From Plazaster borealis (taxonomy: Eukaryota > Echinodermata > Asteroidea > Forcipulatida > Labidiasteridae), in the NCBI GenBank assembly GCA_021014325.1, contig CM037464.1, forward strand, positions 5,177,127 through 5,241,126: a stretch of 64,000 nt of DNA. Direction: 5' to 3'. Below the pieces are notes generated by a model that worked only from the letters and a program-made list of their open reading frames with translations, ran no database searches and was not told the DNA's origin. The translations under genes were made by a program, and so were the position numbers. Below, in pieces: positions 62,721-64,000 of this stretch (position 1 is its first letter; the number at the start of each line of letters is the position of its first letter).

Positions 62721-63609
62721 CTGTCCAAACAAGTCAATACAATATGCGTAAATATACTTTTTACATTTATGGTAATTACATAATGTAAATTTAATAAGAT
62801 CAAAATGAGAAGTCTTACTGCATACATCAGAATATAAAATGTACAGCTCATGCACAACCAATGTGTAAGGCATGGTATTATAAGAGAGGGGACAGTAGAA
62901 CAAAGGAACACAAAAGGGACAATGCTGTCCTCACATTGGAATCCTTTGTATTTTTGTGTCCTCACAACTGTTCGTGCGCTGGAGATTCATGGTTAAGTTA
63001 GAGTTAGAGCAACCTCGTCCCCATGGTGTGTCGAGCAGTACGAGGTTGACCGCTCTCTCACCCTGGTATTGGATCATTTGCATATCCAAAAATTTTGAAT
63101 ACGTATGCAAATTAGACAATTTTGGATACGTATGCAAACTAGAATAGTCTGGCTGTGAACATGGTGAATACTGAGTACAACTTAACATGTTTACATTAGA
63201 CTTTTGTACACCAGTCGTTGTCCAATCAGGGTCCAAGTAAGGAGTTTCCCTTCCAGGGTTTACTATTGTAAACCTGGTGGAAATAAAGTAAACCATGGGG
63301 ATGAGGTTGGAGTTAGAGGGACAAAAGGAAAGTCCTCACATTGATACTGATAGCAATAAATTGATGCAAGTTCGAACCATGTAGACTCATGTTGATGAAA
63401 TTACATGTAAACGTGTTGAATTTACCTCCGAAAAGGTTGCTGTGTTAATACAATTGTTTTGGTGTTGAAGTATTCTAAAATTTAGCAACGACACATCCAC
63501 TGTTTGCTTCTGTGAAAAATGGTAAAGTCTGATGGTTAAATGCAAACCATGTACATGTAATGCTGATCAAGGTCTACCGGAATTAACATTGGTTTTAAGA
63601 CCTAGCAGA
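62721..63609. other. No gene recognised
   Basis: A short inverted pair, TATCCAAAAATTTTGAATAC and a variant, lies at 63080-63130. There is no coding evidence. Confidence 0.4.
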
Positions 63610-63803
63610 GCGGCTAACATTTGCATCTTGCAATCAGGGAGATTTTTGTACAACAATCAGAGAGATATTTAGAATTAGATTCAACTAGGGAATTTTGTTT
63701 CCATAATCAGGGAGATTTTCAAATTTGTTCATTAGAACATGGAAAGATTGGAGGTTTATTTTCAGGGAACATTCTGCAGAATCAGGGAGAGTTGGCAGCC
63801 CTG
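63610..63803 (+). repeat. AATCAGGGAGA-family repeat, complete
   Basis: GCTAACATTTGCATCTTGCA to GGGAGAGTTGGCAGCCCTG, same unit as 42774-42980. Confidence 0.8.
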
Positions 63804-63805
63804 AC

Positions 63806-64000
63806 CTGGGCCCAATTTCATGGAGCTGCTTTTGTAACAAAACAATCATTGGTTAACAATTTGCTGCTAAGTGAAAATGAGCAGGATACTAGTCGCAAAT
63901 TGTACACGTGACATGGTATTTTGGCTGGTAACCTTAGTCTAGTAAGGATAATTTTGTTGGACCTGAAGCTGCTTTTTGTGCTTTATGAATTTGGGCCCTG
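63806..64000 (+). mobile_element. Fold-back MITE (GGGCCCAATTTC family)
   Basis: TGGGCCCAATTTCATGGAGC to GCTTTATGAATTTGGGCCC, reaching the window edge. The arms are more diverged than at 14791-14982. Confidence 0.75.

Noticed and set aside
1..64000. CRISPR arrays, operons, phage or bacterial genes.
   Set aside because: Introns, SINEs, MITEs and a dystrobrevin gene show animal nuclear DNA. The tandem repeats lack unique spacers.

Overview
The window is animal nuclear DNA: genes with short exons and long introns, packed with small non-autonomous DNA transposons, tRNA-derived SINEs, fold-back palindromes and simple repeats. The repeat vocabulary (a MITE of about 370 bp with AAAGGCACTG termini, and SINEs with a TTCGAATCCCGG B box and a CTTCGGATGGGACGT body) together with an invertebrate-style dystrobrevin gene suggests an echinoderm, most likely a starfish. 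That assignment is inference from memory of such sequence, not a search.

Right part, about 27960-56662, minus strand: fourteen exons of a dystrobrevin gene (DTNA/DTNB orthologue), a cytoplasmic member of the dystrophin-glycoprotein complex. The exons join in one continuous reading frame of 617 codons plus a stop. In order they encode the end of the EF-hand-like region, the ZZ zinc finger, a basic and variable linker, one syntrophin-binding helix, the coiled coils, a Ser/Thr-rich linker, the conserved NLRSDLLVAADS block, an acidic exon, and a C-terminus built of repeated TDDESY-like motifs. The N-terminal exons were not found and probably lie beyond 64000.

Left part, about 1300-2550 and 11760-16160, plus strand: two paralogous small genes of unknown function (81 and 101 codons). 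Each coding exon has an in-frame upstream stop, one or two ATQTD motifs and a Cys-rich or acidic C-terminus. Each is preceded by a similar untranslated first exon with a TATA-like box and a GTG|GTAAG donor. The first exon of the second gene is tandemly duplicated. This family is the main candidate for something undescribed.

Everything else is repeats or unremarkable intron and intergenic sequence. Notable structures are a MULE-like element with a perfect 9-bp target duplication nested inside a 1.5-kb fold-back (9496-11024), a telomere-like CCCTAA block inside another fold-back (8565-9080), two tandem 140-bp hairpins (29899-30217), a PKPE-type minisatellite (40330-40728), a purine-rich strand (43270-44260), a 5S-rRNA-like SINE (54495-54665) and hammerhead-like motifs (16795-16860, 49796-49836). 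Coordinates of repeats are by eye and good to a few bases at recognisable termini, less elsewhere.
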